Source: Micromonospora rhizosphaerae (GTDB lineage: Bacteria; Actinomycetota; Actinomycetes; Mycobacteriales; Micromonosporaceae). From it: 64,000 bases of DNA. Under the pieces are notes generated by a model. It saw only the letters and a program-made list of their open reading frames with translations. It was not told the DNA's origin and made no database searches. Where the stretch lies: positions 2,418,001-2,482,000 of the forward strand of contig NZ_FMHV01000002.1 of assembly GCF_900091465.1 (NCBI RefSeq), read 5' to 3'. The position numbers and the translations under genes are program-made. Each line of letters begins with the position of its first letter. Positions within the stretch are counted from its first letter, which is position 1. Below, in pieces: positions 1-10,671 of the stretch.

Positions 1-655
1 TCCGCCCCTTCACGCGGGGCTGGTGGGCGGTGATCCGGGCGCCGGGCGCCAGCCGGGTGGCGTAGGTGGCGAAGGTGTCGGAAGCGAAGTCCTTGCGCAG
101 GTCGGCCCGCGCGTCCGGGGCGAACTGCCGGATGAGCCGCTCCGGGTCATTGCTGGTCATGAACGTGCGGTCCAACCGGGCCGTCACCAGCGCAGCCCGA
201 ACCTTCGACAACGCGGCCGTCACCTGCTTCTCAGTGAACGGGTTGGTCGGCTTCGCTGCGGGCACGGCGATCCCCGCCGCACCCTCGGGGAACGACTCGG
301 CGGGGGTGCCGTCGAACGGGCCGGCCGCCGACGGCGGTGACGCCGAGGTGGTGGCCTGCTCCCCGGGTGGCTGGCTGATGGTCGGGTACGCCGCCGGCGG
401 CTCGCCCCACTGCTGGAACGACCGGTAGCCGGCCGTGCCGACGAGCCCGAAGAAGGTGAGCAGCAACAGGGCCGCCGCGCCGCCGAGCAGCTTGGCGGAG
501 TGCTGGCCCAGCCAGATCCGCAGCCGGTCGGCGCGGTCCGGCTCGGCCTCCACCACGGGTTGGCGCAGCCACTCGGGGACCGTCCCCAGCCCGTCGGCGG
601 GCGGAAACGGCTGGTCGAGGCGGTGCGGATCGGGGAGCGGTTGCTGATCGGTCAT
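1..655 (-). CDS. Unknown single-pass membrane protein, 3' end outside the window
   Basis: This reading frame starts with ATG at 655 and stays open for 218 codons to the window edge, so the C-terminus is missing. The first 50 residues are polar and proline-rich. One hydrophobic segment lies at about residues 56-77, and a Pro/Ser/Thr/Ala-rich stretch (about 85-130) follows, as expected for a type II anchored protein with an extracytoplasmic domain. The part after residue 140 (TNPFTEKQVTAALSKVR and onward) looks like a folded domain. I do not recognise the family. It is divergent from truB with about 107 bases between the starts. Codon use is like that of its neighbours and no plus-strand frame here is convincing. 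It is a real gene with unknown function. Confidence 0.75.
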   Translation of the reverse strand, partial: MTDQQPLPDPHRLDQPFPPADGLGTVPEWLRQPVVEAEPDRADRLRIWLGQHSAKLLGGAAALLLLTFFGLVGTAGYRSFQQWGEPPAAYPTISQPPGEQATTSASPPSAAGPFDGTPAESFPEGAAGIAVPAAKPTNPFTEKQVTAALSKVRAALVTARLDRTFMTSNDPERLIRQFAPDARADLRKDFASDTFATYATRLAPGARITAHQPRVKGR

Positions 656-762
656 CGGGTTCCCGGGACTGGTGCGGCGACGTGCGCTGATCTTGGCACC
701 ACGGCCGATCACGGCGGTATCCCCCGTAAAGATCATTGTCCGGTCTGGCAGGCTTGGCGGTC

Positions 763-1647
763 GTGAGCAGAGACGGTCTGATCGTGGTCGACAAGCCCGG
801 CGGCATGACGTCGCACGACGTGGTGGCGCGGACCCGGCGGTTGGCGCGCACCCGGCGGGTGGGGCACGGGGGCACGCTCGACCCGATGGCCACCGGGGTG
901 CTGGTGATCGGCGTGGGCCGGGCGACCCGGCTGCTCACCTACGTGATCGGCGCCGGCAAGAGCTACACCGCGACGATCCGGCTCGGGCAGGCCACCATCA
1001 CCGACGACGCCGAGGGCGACGTGATCGCCAGCACGCCGGCCGGCGCGGTGACCGACGAGGCCATCCGCGCCGCGCTCGCCGCGCTCACCGGCGAGATCGA
1101 GCAGGTGCCGAGCGCGGTCAGCGCCATCAAGATCGACGGGCAGCGGGCGTACAAGCGGGTGCGCGAGGGGGAGATCGTCGAGCTGCCCGCCCGCCGGGTC
1201 ACCATCTCCCGGCTGGACGTCCTCGCGATCCGGCGGGACGTCCCCGACGTGGTGGACGTGGACGTGGACGTTACCTGCTCGTCGGGGACGTACGTCCGGG
1301 CCATCGCCCGGGACGCGGGCCGCGCGCTGGGGGTCGGCGGCCACCTGACCGCGCTGCGGCGGACCGCGGTGGGCAGCTTCACCCTCGCCGAGGCGGCCAC
1401 CCTCGACGAGCTGGAGCAGCACGCGCCCGAGGTGGTCAACCTGCCGCTCGACGTGGCCGCGGACCGGTTCTTCCCGCGCCGGGACGCCACCGGGGAGGAG
1501 GCGAAGGTCCTCTCCCACGGTGGGCCGCTGGACCCGGTCGGCATCGCCGGGCCGTACGCCGTCTTCGGTCCCGACGGCGGCCTGATCGCTATCGTCAGCG
1601 AGCGGGACGGGCGGGCCCGCGCGGAGATCGTGCTCGCCCCGGCCTGA
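763..1647 (+). CDS. truB: tRNA pseudouridine(55) synthase TruB
   Basis: The 294-residue product converts U55 in the T-loop of tRNAs to pseudouridine. The N-terminus IVVDKPGGMTSHDVV and the GGTLDPMATG motif (catalytic Asp about residue 40) are the TruB signature. The CSSGTYVRAIARD block at about residues 175-190 is the second conserved motif, and the C-terminal 70 residues correspond to the PUA-like actinobacterial extension. I chose GTG at 763 because family members begin just before the VVDKP motif. TTG at 736 would add nine residues that match no family feature. ribF follows 86 bases downstream on the same strand, so the two may be co-transcribed. The adjacent rpsO and pnp are typical truB neighbours. 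Confidence 0.93.
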   Translation: MSRDGLIVVDKPGGMTSHDVVARTRRLARTRRVGHGGTLDPMATGVLVIGVGRATRLLTYVIGAGKSYTATIRLGQATITDDAEGDVIASTPAGAVTDEAIRAALAALTGEIEQVPSAVSAIKIDGQRAYKRVREGEIVELPARRVTISRLDVLAIRRDVPDVVDVDVDVTCSSGTYVRAIARDAGRALGVGGHLTALRRTAVGSFTLAEAATLDELEQHAPEVVNLPLDVAADRFFPRRDATGEEAKVLSHGGPLDPVGIAGPYAVFGPDGGLIAIVSERDGRARAEIVLAPA

Positions 1648-1733
1648 CGGCGGGGCGAGGGCCCGCCGGCCGAGGGTCGGCCGGGGGTCGACCCGCCGAC
1701 CGGCGGGAGAGTTGGGGAGGAGCGGAGGACGGT

Positions 1734-2663
1734 ATGGAGCGGTGGCGGGGGTACGAGGCGGCGCCCGGTGGCTGGGGGCGCTCGGTCGTCACCATCGGCG
1801 TCTTCGACGGCGTGCACAAGGGGCACCAGGCGACCATCGGTCACGCCGTGGCCCGCGCCCGCGAGCTGGGCGTCAAGTCGGTGGTGGTGACCTTCGACCC
1901 GCACCCGGCGGAGGTGGTCCGCCCCGGCTCGCACCCCGCCGTGCTGACCGAACCGGCCCGCAAGGCGGAGCTGATCGAGGCGCTCGGCGTCGACGTGCTC
2001 TGCGTGATCCCGTTCACCCCGGAGTTCTCCCGGCTGCCGGCCGAGGCGTTCGTGCACGACGTCCTGGTCGAGCACCTGCACGCCGCGCTGGTCGTGGTCG
2101 GCGACAACTTCCGCTTCGGGCACCGGGCCGCCGGTGACGTGGCCCTGCTGGAGCGGCTCGGCCGAACCTTCGGCTTCGGGGTGGAGGCCGCCCCGTTGGT
2201 CGCCGAGTCCGGCACGGTCTTCTCCTCCACGTACATCCGCTCCTGCGTCGACGCGGGCGACGTGGCCGCGGCGGCCGCCGCGCTGGGCCGCCCGCACCGG
2301 GTGGAGGGGGTGGTGGTCCGGGGCGACCAGCGCGGGCGCGAGCTGGGCTACCCGACCGCCAACCTGCTCTGCCACCGGTACGCGGCGATCCCTGCAGACG
2401 GCGTGTACGCGGCCCGGCTGGTGCGCCGAGGGCAGCGGGAGGTGCTGGCCGCGGCGGTCTCGATCGGCACCAACCCGACCTTCTCCGGGCGGGAGCGCCG
2501 GGTGGAGGCGTACGCCCTGGACTTCACCGGCGACCTGTACGGCGAGCGGCTGGGCCTGGACTTCGTCGCCCACCTGCGCGAGCAGCGCCGGTACGACTCG
2601 ATCGAGCCGCTGGTCGCCCAGATCGCCGAGGACGTGGAGCGGACCCGCCGGGCGCTCGACTGA
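1734..2663 (+). CDS. ribF: Bifunctional riboflavin kinase / FMN adenylyltransferase
   Basis: This 309-residue enzyme makes FMN and then FAD from riboflavin and ATP in the cytoplasm. The N-terminal nucleotidyltransferase half carries GVFDGVHKGH at about residues 22-31 and HPAEVVRP further on. The C-terminal kinase half carries GRELGYPTANL at about residue 203 and GVYAARL. ATG at 1734 is preceded by GGAGGA-type ribosome-binding sequence (1717-1728). An apparently longer frame that opens at 672 runs through truB out of frame and is not real. The gene ends before an inverted repeat at 2685-2717 and precedes rpsO. Confidence 0.95.
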   Translation: MERWRGYEAAPGGWGRSVVTIGVFDGVHKGHQATIGHAVARARELGVKSVVVTFDPHPAEVVRPGSHPAVLTEPARKAELIEALGVDVLCVIPFTPEFSRLPAEAFVHDVLVEHLHAALVVVGDNFRFGHRAAGDVALLERLGRTFGFGVEAAPLVAESGTVFSSTYIRSCVDAGDVAAAAAALGRPHRVEGVVVRGDQRGRELGYPTANLLCHRYAAIPADGVYAARLVRRGQREVLAAAVSIGTNPTFSGRERRVEAYALDFTGDLYGERLGLDFVAHLREQRRYDSIEPLVAQIAEDVERTRRALD

Positions 2664-2684
2664 GCCCGCCCGACGACGCGCGGG

Positions 2685-2717
2685 GGAGCCGCCTCCGGCC
2701 CTTCACCGGGCGGCTCC
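2685..2717 (+). terminator. Inverted repeat after ribF, terminator-like
   Basis: GGAGCCGCC (2685-2693) pairs perfectly with GGCGGCTCC (2709-2717) across a 15-base loop. There is no T-tract, which is common in high-GC actinomycetes. It lies directly between ribF and the presumed rpsO promoter, so termination is a reasonable reading. Confidence 0.5.
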
Positions 2718-2729
2718 GCGGGGGACTGG

Positions 2730-2837
2730 TAGTCTGGCGGGGACGTCGGCTGACCGACGTGGGGCCTCGCGTGCCTGCACGACGCCGCGGGTGCGAGGTT
2801 CGTCCGTCTCCGGTCCCCCGGGACCTCGACGACGGAC
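2730..2837 (+). promoter_or_regulatory. rpsO promoter and structured mRNA leader (possible S15 autoregulation)
   Basis: A TAGTCT hexamer at 2730-2735 is the likely -10, placing the transcript start near 2742 and giving a leader of about 128 bases before rpsO. The leader can form three consecutive hairpins: ACGTCGG/CCGACGT (2743-2760), CCTCGC/GCGAGG (about 2764-2799), and GTCCGTC/GACGGAC with an inner GGTCC/GGACC helix (2802-2837). Actinobacterial rpsO leaders are known to bind S15 and repress their own translation. I infer that role here from position and structure only, not from a matched consensus. Confidence 0.5.
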
Positions 2838-2869
2838 ATCAGTGATCAACCCACCGAAACAGGGAGAAC

Positions 2870-3139
2870 ATGGCGCTCGACCAGGAAGCCAAGGCCAAGA
2901 TCCGCGCGGAGTACGCGACCGCCGAGGGTGACACGGGTTCGCCGGAGGTGCAGGTCGCGGTCCTCACCAAGCGGATCGCCGAGCTCACCGAGCACCTGAA
3001 GGTGCACAAGCACGACCACCACAGCCGCCGCGGGCTGCTGCTGCTGGTCGGCCGTCGCCGTCGGCTGCTCAACTACGTCCAGAAGAAGGACATCAACCGC
3101 TACCGGTCGCTCATCGAGCGGCTCGGTCTGCGCCGGTGA
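2870..3139 (+). CDS. rpsO: 30S ribosomal protein S15
   Basis: The 89-residue product is the primary 16S rRNA-binding protein that nucleates the platform of the small subunit. Its length is exactly that of the family. The motifs [26 protein letters not shown] and [12 protein letters not shown] are the S15 signature. ATG follows a clear AGGGAGAA ribosome-binding site at 2860-2867. It sits upstream of pnp, the conserved bacterial order, but a strong hairpin between them suggests at least partial transcriptional separation. Confidence 0.98.
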   Translation: MALDQEAKAKIRAEYATAEGDTGSPEVQVAVLTKRIAELTEHLKVHKHDHHSRRGLLLLVGRRRRLLNYVQKKDINRYRSLIERLGLRR

Positions 3140-3143
3140 CGTG

Positions 3144-3175
3144 ACGGGGGAGTGGCCACTCGGCCGCTCCCCCGT
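3144..3175 (+). terminator. Strong hairpin between rpsO and pnp
   Basis: A 14-base arm (ACGGGGGAGTGGCC) pairs with GGCCGCTCCCCCGT across the tetraloop ACTC, with a single G-U wobble. It begins five bases after the rpsO stop codon. In other bacteria the rpsO-pnp intergenic hairpin is both an attenuating terminator and an RNase III entry site for pnp autoregulation. Confidence 0.75.
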
Positions 3176-3370
3176 TCCGGTCCCGCCACCTGAAAGAAGA
3201 ACAGGGCCGCGCGACCACCCGACAGGGAGCCGGTCAGCGTACCGGTCTCCGGTAGTGGCCCCCGGGAACTCCGGCACCCCGCCGACCACCCGGGCGCTTC
3301 GATCGAAGACCGGCCGTCTGAACAGCTCCTGAGCGTCGTGGGCCCCCGATGCGAAGGAGCAGTCCGCGCA

Positions 3371-5737
3371 ATGACCGAGAGCAGACTCGGCACCGAATCC
3401 ACCACCGCGGTGATCGACAACGGGTCCTTCGGCACCCGTCAGATCACCTTCTCCACCGGCCGGCTCGCCCGCCAGGCCGCCGGCTCGGTCACCGCCCAGC
3501 TCGGCGAGACGGTCGTCCTTTCCGCCACCACCGCCGGCAAGCAGCCGAAGGAGCAGTTCGACTTCTTCCCGCTGACCGTCGACGTTGAGGAGCGGATGTA
3601 CGCCGCGGGCCGGATCCCCGGCTCGTTCTTCCGCCGCGAGGGTCGCCCCAGCGAGGACGCGATCCTCACCTGCCGGCTGATCGACCGGCCGCTGCGCCCG
3701 TCGTTCGTCAAGGGCCTGCGCAACGAGGTCCAGGTCGTCGAGACCGTCCTCGCGCTCGACCCGCAGCACCCGTACGACGTGGTGGCGATCAACGCCGCCT
3801 CGATGTCCACCAAGCTCTCCGGCCTGCCGTTCTCCGGCCCGATCGGGGCCACCCGGATGGGCCACGTCGACGGTCAGTGGGTCGCCTTCCCGACCTACGA
3901 GGAGCTGGAGCGGGCCACCTTCGACATGGTGGTCGCCGGCCGGGTCCTGCCGGACGGCGACGTCGCGATCATGATGGTCGAGGCGGAGTCCACCGAGCAC
4001 ACCGTGAAGCTGATCGCCGGTGGGGCCACGGCCCCGACCGAGGAGGTCGTCGCCAGCGGCCTGGAGGCCGCCAAGCCGGCCATCCGCGAGCTGTGCCGGG
4101 CGCAGAGCGAGCTGGCCGAGGTGGCCGCCAAGCCGGTCGCCGAGTTCCCGGTCTTCCTCGACTACCAGGATGACGCGTACGAGGCCATGGCCGGGCTGGC
4201 CCGCGGCGAGGTCTCCGAGGCCCTGCGGATCGCCGGCAAGCATGACCGCGAGGAGGCCCTGGACCGGGTCAAGGCCCGCGTGCTGGAGGAGCTCGGCCCC
4301 CGCTTCGAGGGCCGGGAGAAGGAGCTCAGCGCCGCCTTCCGGTCGCTGACCAAGTCCGAGGTCCGCTCCCGGGTGCTGCGTGAGCAGGTCCGCATCGACG
4401 GCCGCGGCCCGCGCGACATCCGCCCGCTGACCGCCGAGGTCGGCGTGCTGCCGCGGGTGCACGGCTCGGCCCTGTTCGAGCGGGGCGAGACCCAGATCCT
4501 GGGCGTCACCACGCTGAACATGCTGCGCATGGAGCAGTCGCTGGACACCCTCTCCCCGGAGAAGTCCAAGCGCTACATGCACAACTACAACTTCCCGCCG
4601 TACTCCACCGGTGAGACCGGCCGGGTCGGCTCGCCGAAGCGGCGCGAGATCGGCCACGGCGCGCTGGCCGAGCGGGCGCTGATCCCGGTCCTGCCGTCGC
4701 GCGAGGAGTTCCCGTACGCCATCCGGCAGGTCTCCGAGGCGCTCGGCTCCAACGGCTCCACCTCGATGGGCTCGGTCTGCGCCTCCACGCTGGGCCTGCT
4801 CTCCGCGGGTGTGCCGCTGAAGGCGTCCGTCGCCGGCATCGCGATGGGCCTCATCTCCGACGAGGTCGACGGCAAGACCCAGTACGTGACGCTGACCGAC
4901 ATCCTCGGCGCCGAGGACGCGTTCGGTGACATGGACTTCAAGGTCGCCGGCACCCGGGACTTCGTCACCGCCCTGCAGCTCGATACCAAGCTCAACGGCA
5001 TCCCGTCGGACGTGCTCGCCGCCGCACTCAAGCAGGCGAACGAGGCTCGGCACATCGTCCTCGACGTGATGGAGCGGGCGATCGAGGCGCCGGCCGAGAT
5101 GTCCGACTACGCCCCGCGAGTCACCGTCGTCAAGATCCCGGTCGACAAGATCGGCATGGTGATCGGCCCGAAGGGCCAGACGATCAACGCGATCCAGGAC
5201 GAGACCGGCGCCGAGATCTCCATCGAGGACGACGGCACCATCTACGTCGGCGCGACCAACGGCCCGTCGGCCCAGGCCGCGGTCGAGCGGATCAACGCCA
5301 TCGCCAACCCGACTCTGCCGAAGGTCGGCGACCGGTTCCTCGGCACGGTGGTCAAGACCGCCGCGTTCGGCGCGTTCATCTCGCTGCTGCCGGGCCGCGA
5401 CGGCCTGCTGCACATCTCCAAGGTGGGCGACGGCAAGCGGGTCGAGAAGGTCGAGGACTACCTCAACGTCGGCGACAAGGTCGAGGTCGAGATCGCGGAC
5501 ATCGACGCGCGCGGCAAGATCTACCTGGACAAGGTCCGTCCGGAGGGCGCCGAGGCGCCGGCCGCCGGCGAGGCCGCCGGCGGCGAGCGTCCGGCCGGCC
5601 GGGACCGGGGCGACCGGGGCCCGCGTGACCGGGGCGAGCGCGGCGGCCGTGGCCCCGACCGTGGTGAGCGCGGCCAGGGCGGCGGCGAGGGTGGCGAGGG
5701 CGGCGAGCGTCCGCGTCGCCGGACCCGGCACACCTGA
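3371..5737 (+). CDS. pnp: Polyribonucleotide nucleotidyltransferase (PNPase)
   Basis: The 788-residue product degrades RNA 3'-to-5' phosphorolytically and can add heteropolymeric tails. In order it shows a first RNase PH domain ([20 protein letters not shown]), an all-helical linker, a second RNase PH domain with the catalytic [16 protein letters not shown] block, a KH domain ([20 protein letters not shown], about residue 595), an S1 domain (about 650-720), and a 65-residue Arg/Gly/Asp/Glu-rich tail typical of actinobacteria. I chose ATG at 3371 because GAAGGAG lies at 3354-3360. A GTG at 3338 lacks such a site. The long minus-strand frame over this gene is a shadow. Confidence 0.97.
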   Translation: MTESRLGTESTTAVIDNGSFGTRQITFSTGRLARQAAGSVTAQLGETVVLSATTAGKQPKEQFDFFPLTVDVEERMYAAGRIPGSFFRREGRPSEDAILTCRLIDRPLRPSFVKGLRNEVQVVETVLALDPQHPYDVVAINAASMSTKLSGLPFSGPIGATRMGHVDGQWVAFPTYEELERATFDMVVAGRVLPDGDVAIMMVEAESTEHTVKLIAGGATAPTEEVVASGLEAAKPAIRELCRAQSELAEVAAKPVAEFPVFLDYQDDAYEAMAGLARGEVSEALRIAGKHDREEALDRVKARVLEELGPRFEGREKELSAAFRSLTKSEVRSRVLREQVRIDGRGPRDIRPLTAEVGVLPRVHGSALFERGETQILGVTTLNMLRMEQSLDTLSPEKSKRYMHNYNFPPYSTGETGRVGSPKRREIGHGALAERALIPVLPSREEFPYAIRQVSEALGSNGSTSMGSVCASTLGLLSAGVPLKASVAGIAMGLISDEVDGKTQYVTLTDILGAEDAFGDMDFKVAGTRDFVTALQLDTKLNGIPSDVLAAALKQANEARHIVLDVMERAIEAPAEMSDYAPRVTVVKIPVDKIGMVIGPKGQTINAIQDETGAEISIEDDGTIYVGATNGPSAQAAVERINAIANPTLPKVGDRFLGTVVKTAAFGAFISLLPGRDGLLHISKVGDGKRVEKVEDYLNVGDKVEVEIADIDARGKIYLDKVRPEGAEAPAAGEAAGGERPAGRDRGDRGPRDRGERGGRGPDRGERGQGGGEGGEGGERPRRRTRHT

Positions 5738-5829
5738 TCCTCGCCCGGGCCGGGTGGCGCCGTCGGCGCCACCCGGCCGGTCCGTGACACCGCACCACCC
5801 ACCCCTCGTCGAACTGAGAGCAGGTTTCC

Positions 5830-7239
5830 GTGAGTCGGGCCCGGCGTTCGTCTTTTCCTGCGGATCGACGGGGGGTGGTGTCGCCCGGCGCCGTCCCGCA
5901 CGGGCCGGAGCCCGGGCGGGCCGGCGGCGCCACCCGGGCGGTCACCCGCACGCTGAAGGACGATCCGCTGGGCGGCACGGTACGCCGTACCGTGCTGCCC
6001 AGCGGCCTGCGCGTGCTCACCGAGGCGATCCCGGCGATGCGCAGCGTCTCGTTCGGCATCTGGGTGGCCGTCGGCTCCCGGGACGAGACCGGGCCGCAGG
6101 CCGGTGCCGCGCACTTCCTGGAGCACCTGCTCTTCAAGGGCACCCGCAAGCGCGGCGCGTTGGAGATCTCCTCGGAGATCGAGGCGGTGGGCGGCGAGAC
6201 CAACGCCTTCACCACCAAGGAATACACCTGCTACTACGCGCGCGTGCTGGACGAGGACCTGCCGCTGGCCATCGACGTCATGTGCGACCTGGTGGCCGAC
6301 TCGATCCTCAAGCCGGCCGACGTGGAGACCGAGCGCGGCGTCATCCTCGAAGAGATCGCCATGCACGACGACGAGCCCGGCGACGAGGTGCACGACCTCT
6401 TCGCCCGCGCGCTCTACGGTGAGCACCCCCTCGGCCGGCTGATCTCCGGCACGGAGGAGACGGTGACCCCGATGAGCCGGCGGCAGATCCAGAGCTTCTA
6501 CCGGCGCCGCTACACGGCGCCGCAGATCGTCATCGCCGCGGCCGGCAACCTCGACCACGCCGCCGTGGTCAAGCTGGTCCGCCAGGCGCTGCGCGGCACC
6601 CCGCTGGACACCGACCCGGCAGCGCCGGCCCCGCGCCGCCCGGCCGCCCCGGCGGTACGCACCAGGCCGGCCACCACGCTGGTCGAGCCGAAGGAGACCG
6701 AGCAGGCGCACCTGATCCTCGGCTGCCCCGGCATCGACCGCACCGACGAGCGCCGCTTCGCCCTCGGGGTGCTCAACAACGTCCTCGGCGGCGGCATGTC
6801 GAGCCGGCTGTTCCAGGAGATCCGCGAGCGGCGCGGCCTGGCCTACTCGGTCTACTCCTACGCCGGTCAGTACGCCGACAGCGGCCTGTTCGCCGTCTAC
6901 GCCGGCTGCGCCCCGGGCAAGGTGGACGAGGTGCTGGAGCTGACCCGGGCCGAGCTGGCCCGGGTGGCCGTCGACGGGCTCACCGAGGCCGAGCTGGCCC
7001 GGGGCAAGGGGATGTCCAAGGGTTCGTTCGTGCTGGGCCTCGAGGACACCGGCTCCCGGATGAGCCGGCTGGCCAAGGGGGAGCTGCTCTACGGCGACCT
7101 GATGCCGGTGGACGAGCTGCTCGCCCGGGTCGACTCGGTCACCCTGGACGACGTCAACACCCTCGCCGCCGAGCTGCTCACCCGGCCGATGTCGCTGGCC
7201 GTCGTCGGCCCCTTCGACCAGTCCGCCTTCTCCGTCTGA
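5830..7239 (+). CDS. M16-family zinc metallopeptidase (processing-peptidase type)
   Basis: The 469-residue product has the inverted zinc motif HFLEH (H95, E98, H99) and the downstream RGVILEEIAMHDDEPGD helix that supplies the third ligand, so it should be an active M16B peptidase. The second half (about residues 240-469) is the inactive homologous lobe, with GGGMSSRLFQEIRERRGLAYSVYS. This gene follows pnp in almost all actinomycetes. Its substrate is not established. The first 40 residues are variable and GTG at 5830 could be replaced by a later start. It ends 145 bases before dapB. Confidence 0.9.
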   Translation: MSRARRSSFPADRRGVVSPGAVPHGPEPGRAGGATRAVTRTLKDDPLGGTVRRTVLPSGLRVLTEAIPAMRSVSFGIWVAVGSRDETGPQAGAAHFLEHLLFKGTRKRGALEISSEIEAVGGETNAFTTKEYTCYYARVLDEDLPLAIDVMCDLVADSILKPADVETERGVILEEIAMHDDEPGDEVHDLFARALYGEHPLGRLISGTEETVTPMSRRQIQSFYRRRYTAPQIVIAAAGNLDHAAVVKLVRQALRGTPLDTDPAAPAPRRPAAPAVRTRPATTLVEPKETEQAHLILGCPGIDRTDERRFALGVLNNVLGGGMSSRLFQEIRERRGLAYSVYSYAGQYADSGLFAVYAGCAPGKVDEVLELTRAELARVAVDGLTEAELARGKGMSKGSFVLGLEDTGSRMSRLAKGELLYGDLMPVDELLARVDSVTLDDVNTLAAELLTRPMSLAVVGPFDQSAFSV

Positions 7240-7349
7240 CCCGGCCATGTGCCCGGCGAGATGCGGCAGCTGGCGGTCTCCGCCGCCGAGAATGCCGCGA
7301 CTTGCCGCAATCGGAGTCGATCATCCGGGAACGGCGGCGCTGCCGACGG

Positions 7350-8157
<808 letters not shown>

Positions 8158-8311
8158 CGACCGGCCGGCCGAGCGGCGGGCCCGGACCTCGGCCCAGGCC
8201 CGGCCCCGGGCCCGTGGAGCCGGCGGACCGGTGCGATGGCGGACGACGAGGCCGTCGCCGAACTCTCCCCCGCCCGCGCCACCTGACCCCGTCCACCTCC
8301 ACCTCCGCCTT

Positions 8312-8386
8312 CCGTCGATCTTGGAGTTGTGACACCCGCCAAAAGCCACAAATGGCTCCGATCAGGCGCCACAACTCCATGATCGG
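8312..8386 (-). repeat. 75-base hairpin repeat, copy 1 (between convergent genes)
   Basis: On the minus strand this begins CCGATCATGGAGTTGTGGCG and ends with the near-complement of that arm (22-base arms, four mismatches). An inner AGCCA-CAAA-TGGCT hairpin fills the loop. The first 22 bases match copy 2 at 47433-47506 in 21 positions, and the loop is also alignable. It lies between the 3' ends of dapB and the debranching-enzyme gene, where it could act as a bidirectional terminator. No gene is seen in 8158-8415. Confidence 0.75.
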
Positions 8387-8415
8387 CCCAGAAGGGCGTC
8401 AGCGGGCGTCGAGGG

Positions 8416-10557
8416 TCAGCGGGACAAGGGGGACTCGGCGGTCGGGGTGCGGGGGGTCGGGACGGGGGCGGCGGCAAGTCGCTCGGCGGGCTCGACCGTC
8501 ACGGTCAGGGTGGCCGGAAGGCCGGTGATCGTGGGGTTTCCGGCTCGGTCGACGTGTACGTCGACCGAGGCGCCGGCGACGCGGAACCGGTCGACCGCGA
8601 GCGCGCCCAGCTCCGGGCCGGCCAGCGGGCGCAGGTGCACCCGACCCGCCGGCACGTCCGGGTAGAGGCCGGCTCCGGCCTGGAGCAGCAGGACCGCGGC
8701 CGCCGCCGACCAGGCCTGCGGCCGGCACGCCGCCGGATACGGCACCGGGCGGCCGATCACCGTCCGGTCGTCCCCGCCGTACAGCTCGGGCAGCCGGTAG
8801 TCGAACGCCTCGGCGGCACCGAGCAGCCCCTCGGCCATGGTCAGCGCGGCGTCGGTGAAGCCGGCCCGGGCCAGCCCGGCGAGCACGATCGCGGTGTCGT
8901 GCGTCCAGATCGACCCGCAGTGGTACGACAGCGGGCTGAAGCCGGCGTCGTCGGTGGACATGGTGCGCAGCCCGAAGCCGCCGGCCAGCGCGTCGGCGGT
9001 GAGCAGCGCGGCCACCTGCGCCGACTCGGCGTCCGACAGCAGCCCGGTGCCGAGCAGGTGACCGATGTTGCTGGTCAGCGAGTCGACCGGGCGCTTGTCC
9101 CGGTCCAGCGCCAGCGCCGGGTGCGGGCCGTGCCGGCCGTCCACCCAGAACGCGGCCCGGAACCGCTCCGCCAGCCGGTGGGCGTAGGCCCGCCAACGGT
9201 CGGAACCCGGCCGGTCGAAGGCGTCGAGCAGTGCGGCACCGTCCATCGCCGCCCGGTACGCGTACCCCTGGACCTCGGCCAGCACGATGGGCGGCGTCGC
9301 GAGCCGGCCGTCGCGGAACCGGACTGCGTCGCCGGAGTCCTTCCAGCCCTGGTTGGACAGGCCGTGGCCGGTGGTGTCGACGTACTCCACCAGCCCGTCG
9401 CCGTCGGCGTCGGCGTGCTCGCCGAGCCAGCCCAGCGCGGCCTCCAGGTGCGGCAGCAGCGGCTCGACCTGCTCGGCGGCCAGGCCCCAGCGCCAGGCGT
9501 CGTGCAGCAGGCTGATCCACAGCATCGTGGCGTCGACGGTGCCGTAGTAGGCCGGCGGCAGGCGCAGCCCCTCGCCGGCCAGGCTGAACTCGTGTCGGCG
9601 CAGCTCGTGCAGGATCTTGCCGGGCGCCTCGCCGGTGGTCGGGTCGACCCGGGCGCCCTGCCGGCGGGCCAGCACCCGCAGCGTGCCGGCCGCCAGTTCG
9701 GTGCCGAGCGGCAGCATCATCCGGGCGGCCCAGAGGCTGTCCCGCCCGAACAGGGTGAGGAACCACGGCACGCCGGCGCCGAGGAAGACGTCCTCCGGGG
9801 CGGCCGGGTCGGCCAGCCGCAGCCCGCGCAGGTCGGCCAGGGATCGGTCGAGCAGCCGGGCCAGGCGGCGGTCGTCGGCGCGTACCTCCGGGCGGGACCA
9901 GGCCGGCTCGCCAGAAGGGGCGATCACCACGGCCTTCGGGTCCTCGACCGTGAGCCGCCAGCGCAGCGTGGCGGTGCCGCCGGGGGCGAGGTCGACCGGC
10001 CAGCTCAGCCGGGGCGCGACCGCCCGCTCGCCGGCGGCGTCGGCCTCGGCCGCCTCCCCGGTGACTGTCACGGTGATCCCGTCCGCGGCCCAGGTCAGCT
10101 GGCCGGGTTGGCCCGCCTTCGCCTCCAGCGCGGTGGCTGCGCCGCCGGACTTGACCACCTCGATCGGCGCGAGGTCGCAGCCCAGGTCGACGCTGACCGT
10201 GGCGCGTACCGGCACCGAGGCGGTGGAGACGATGCGCAACTCCTCGCTGATGCCCTTGGGGTGGGCCCGGCGGATCCGGTCCAGGCGGACGGTGGGGTCC
10301 GCACCCGGGTCGCCGAGCCAGCGGGCCAGGGCGACGAAGCGGGTGGTGTGCGGGTCGACCGGCCCCCGGATCAGCCCCTCGGGCTCCCGCTCGTCGATGC
10401 GCAGCTCGGCCCGGGAGAGCACCCGGGCGTCGGCATGGAAGACGCCCTGGACGCCGGCCGGGCGGATCTGGCCCGACTCGTCACCCAGCGCGCTGGTCGG
10501 GGCGAACACCACCCCGACCAGGTCGTGCAGGAGGGGTTGCAGGTGACGTTCGATCAC
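8416..10557 (-). CDS. Glycogen-debranching-type glucosidase (amylo-alpha-1,6-glucosidase family)
   Basis: The 713-residue product has an N-terminal beta-rich domain (about 1-260; GVFHADARVLSRAELRID is typical of the GDE N-terminal domain) and a C-terminal (alpha/alpha)6 glucosidase domain. The latter contains VPWFLTLFGRDSLWAARM, VDATMLWISLLHDAW, NQGWKDSGDAVRF and SYHCGSIWTHDTAIV. It should hydrolyse alpha-1,6 or related linkages in glycogen or maltodextrins in the cytoplasm. No signal peptide is seen. I chose GTG at 10557, preceded by GGAG, because the 31 codons before it match no domain. A sigma-factor gene lies upstream on the same strand, 114 bases away, with no obvious functional link. 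Confidence 0.85.
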   Translation of the reverse strand: MIERHLQPLLHDLVGVVFAPTSALGDESGQIRPAGVQGVFHADARVLSRAELRIDEREPEGLIRGPVDPHTTRFVALARWLGDPGADPTVRLDRIRRAHPKGISEELRIVSTASVPVRATVSVDLGCDLAPIEVVKSGGAATALEAKAGQPGQLTWAADGITVTVTGEAAEADAAGERAVAPRLSWPVDLAPGGTATLRWRLTVEDPKAVVIAPSGEPAWSRPEVRADDRRLARLLDRSLADLRGLRLADPAAPEDVFLGAGVPWFLTLFGRDSLWAARMMLPLGTELAAGTLRVLARRQGARVDPTTGEAPGKILHELRRHEFSLAGEGLRLPPAYYGTVDATMLWISLLHDAWRWGLAAEQVEPLLPHLEAALGWLGEHADADGDGLVEYVDTTGHGLSNQGWKDSGDAVRFRDGRLATPPIVLAEVQGYAYRAAMDGAALLDAFDRPGSDRWRAYAHRLAERFRAAFWVDGRHGPHPALALDRDKRPVDSLTSNIGHLLGTGLLSDAESAQVAALLTADALAGGFGLRTMSTDDAGFSPLSYHCGSIWTHDTAIVLAGLARAGFTDAALTMAEGLLGAAEAFDYRLPELYGGDDRTVIGRPVPYPAACRPQAWSAAAAVLLLQAGAGLYPDVPAGRVHLRPLAGPELGALAVDRFRVAGASVDVHVDRAGNPTITGLPATLTVTVEPAERLAAAPVPTPRTPTAESPLSR

Positions 10558-10671
10558 GGGGGACTCCAAATGCTTCTCGGGTGGAACGGGGGTGCCGCGA
10601 CGGAATTGTCCCGCGCGGGTGGCAGGGGTGGACGACGCGGCCGGCCGCAACTCGTCGCCGCCGGAGGGAGA

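Noticed and set aside
672..1733. Apparent truB-ribF fusion in one 663-codon frame
   Set aside because: The first 350 codons of that frame are out of frame with truB and carry no homology; ribF starts at 1734 after a good ribosome-binding site.
2846..5731. 961-codon open frame antisense to pnp
   Set aside because: It mirrors pnp, has a His/Asp/Arg-rich composition with no domain, and arises from the GC-biased third positions of the real gene.
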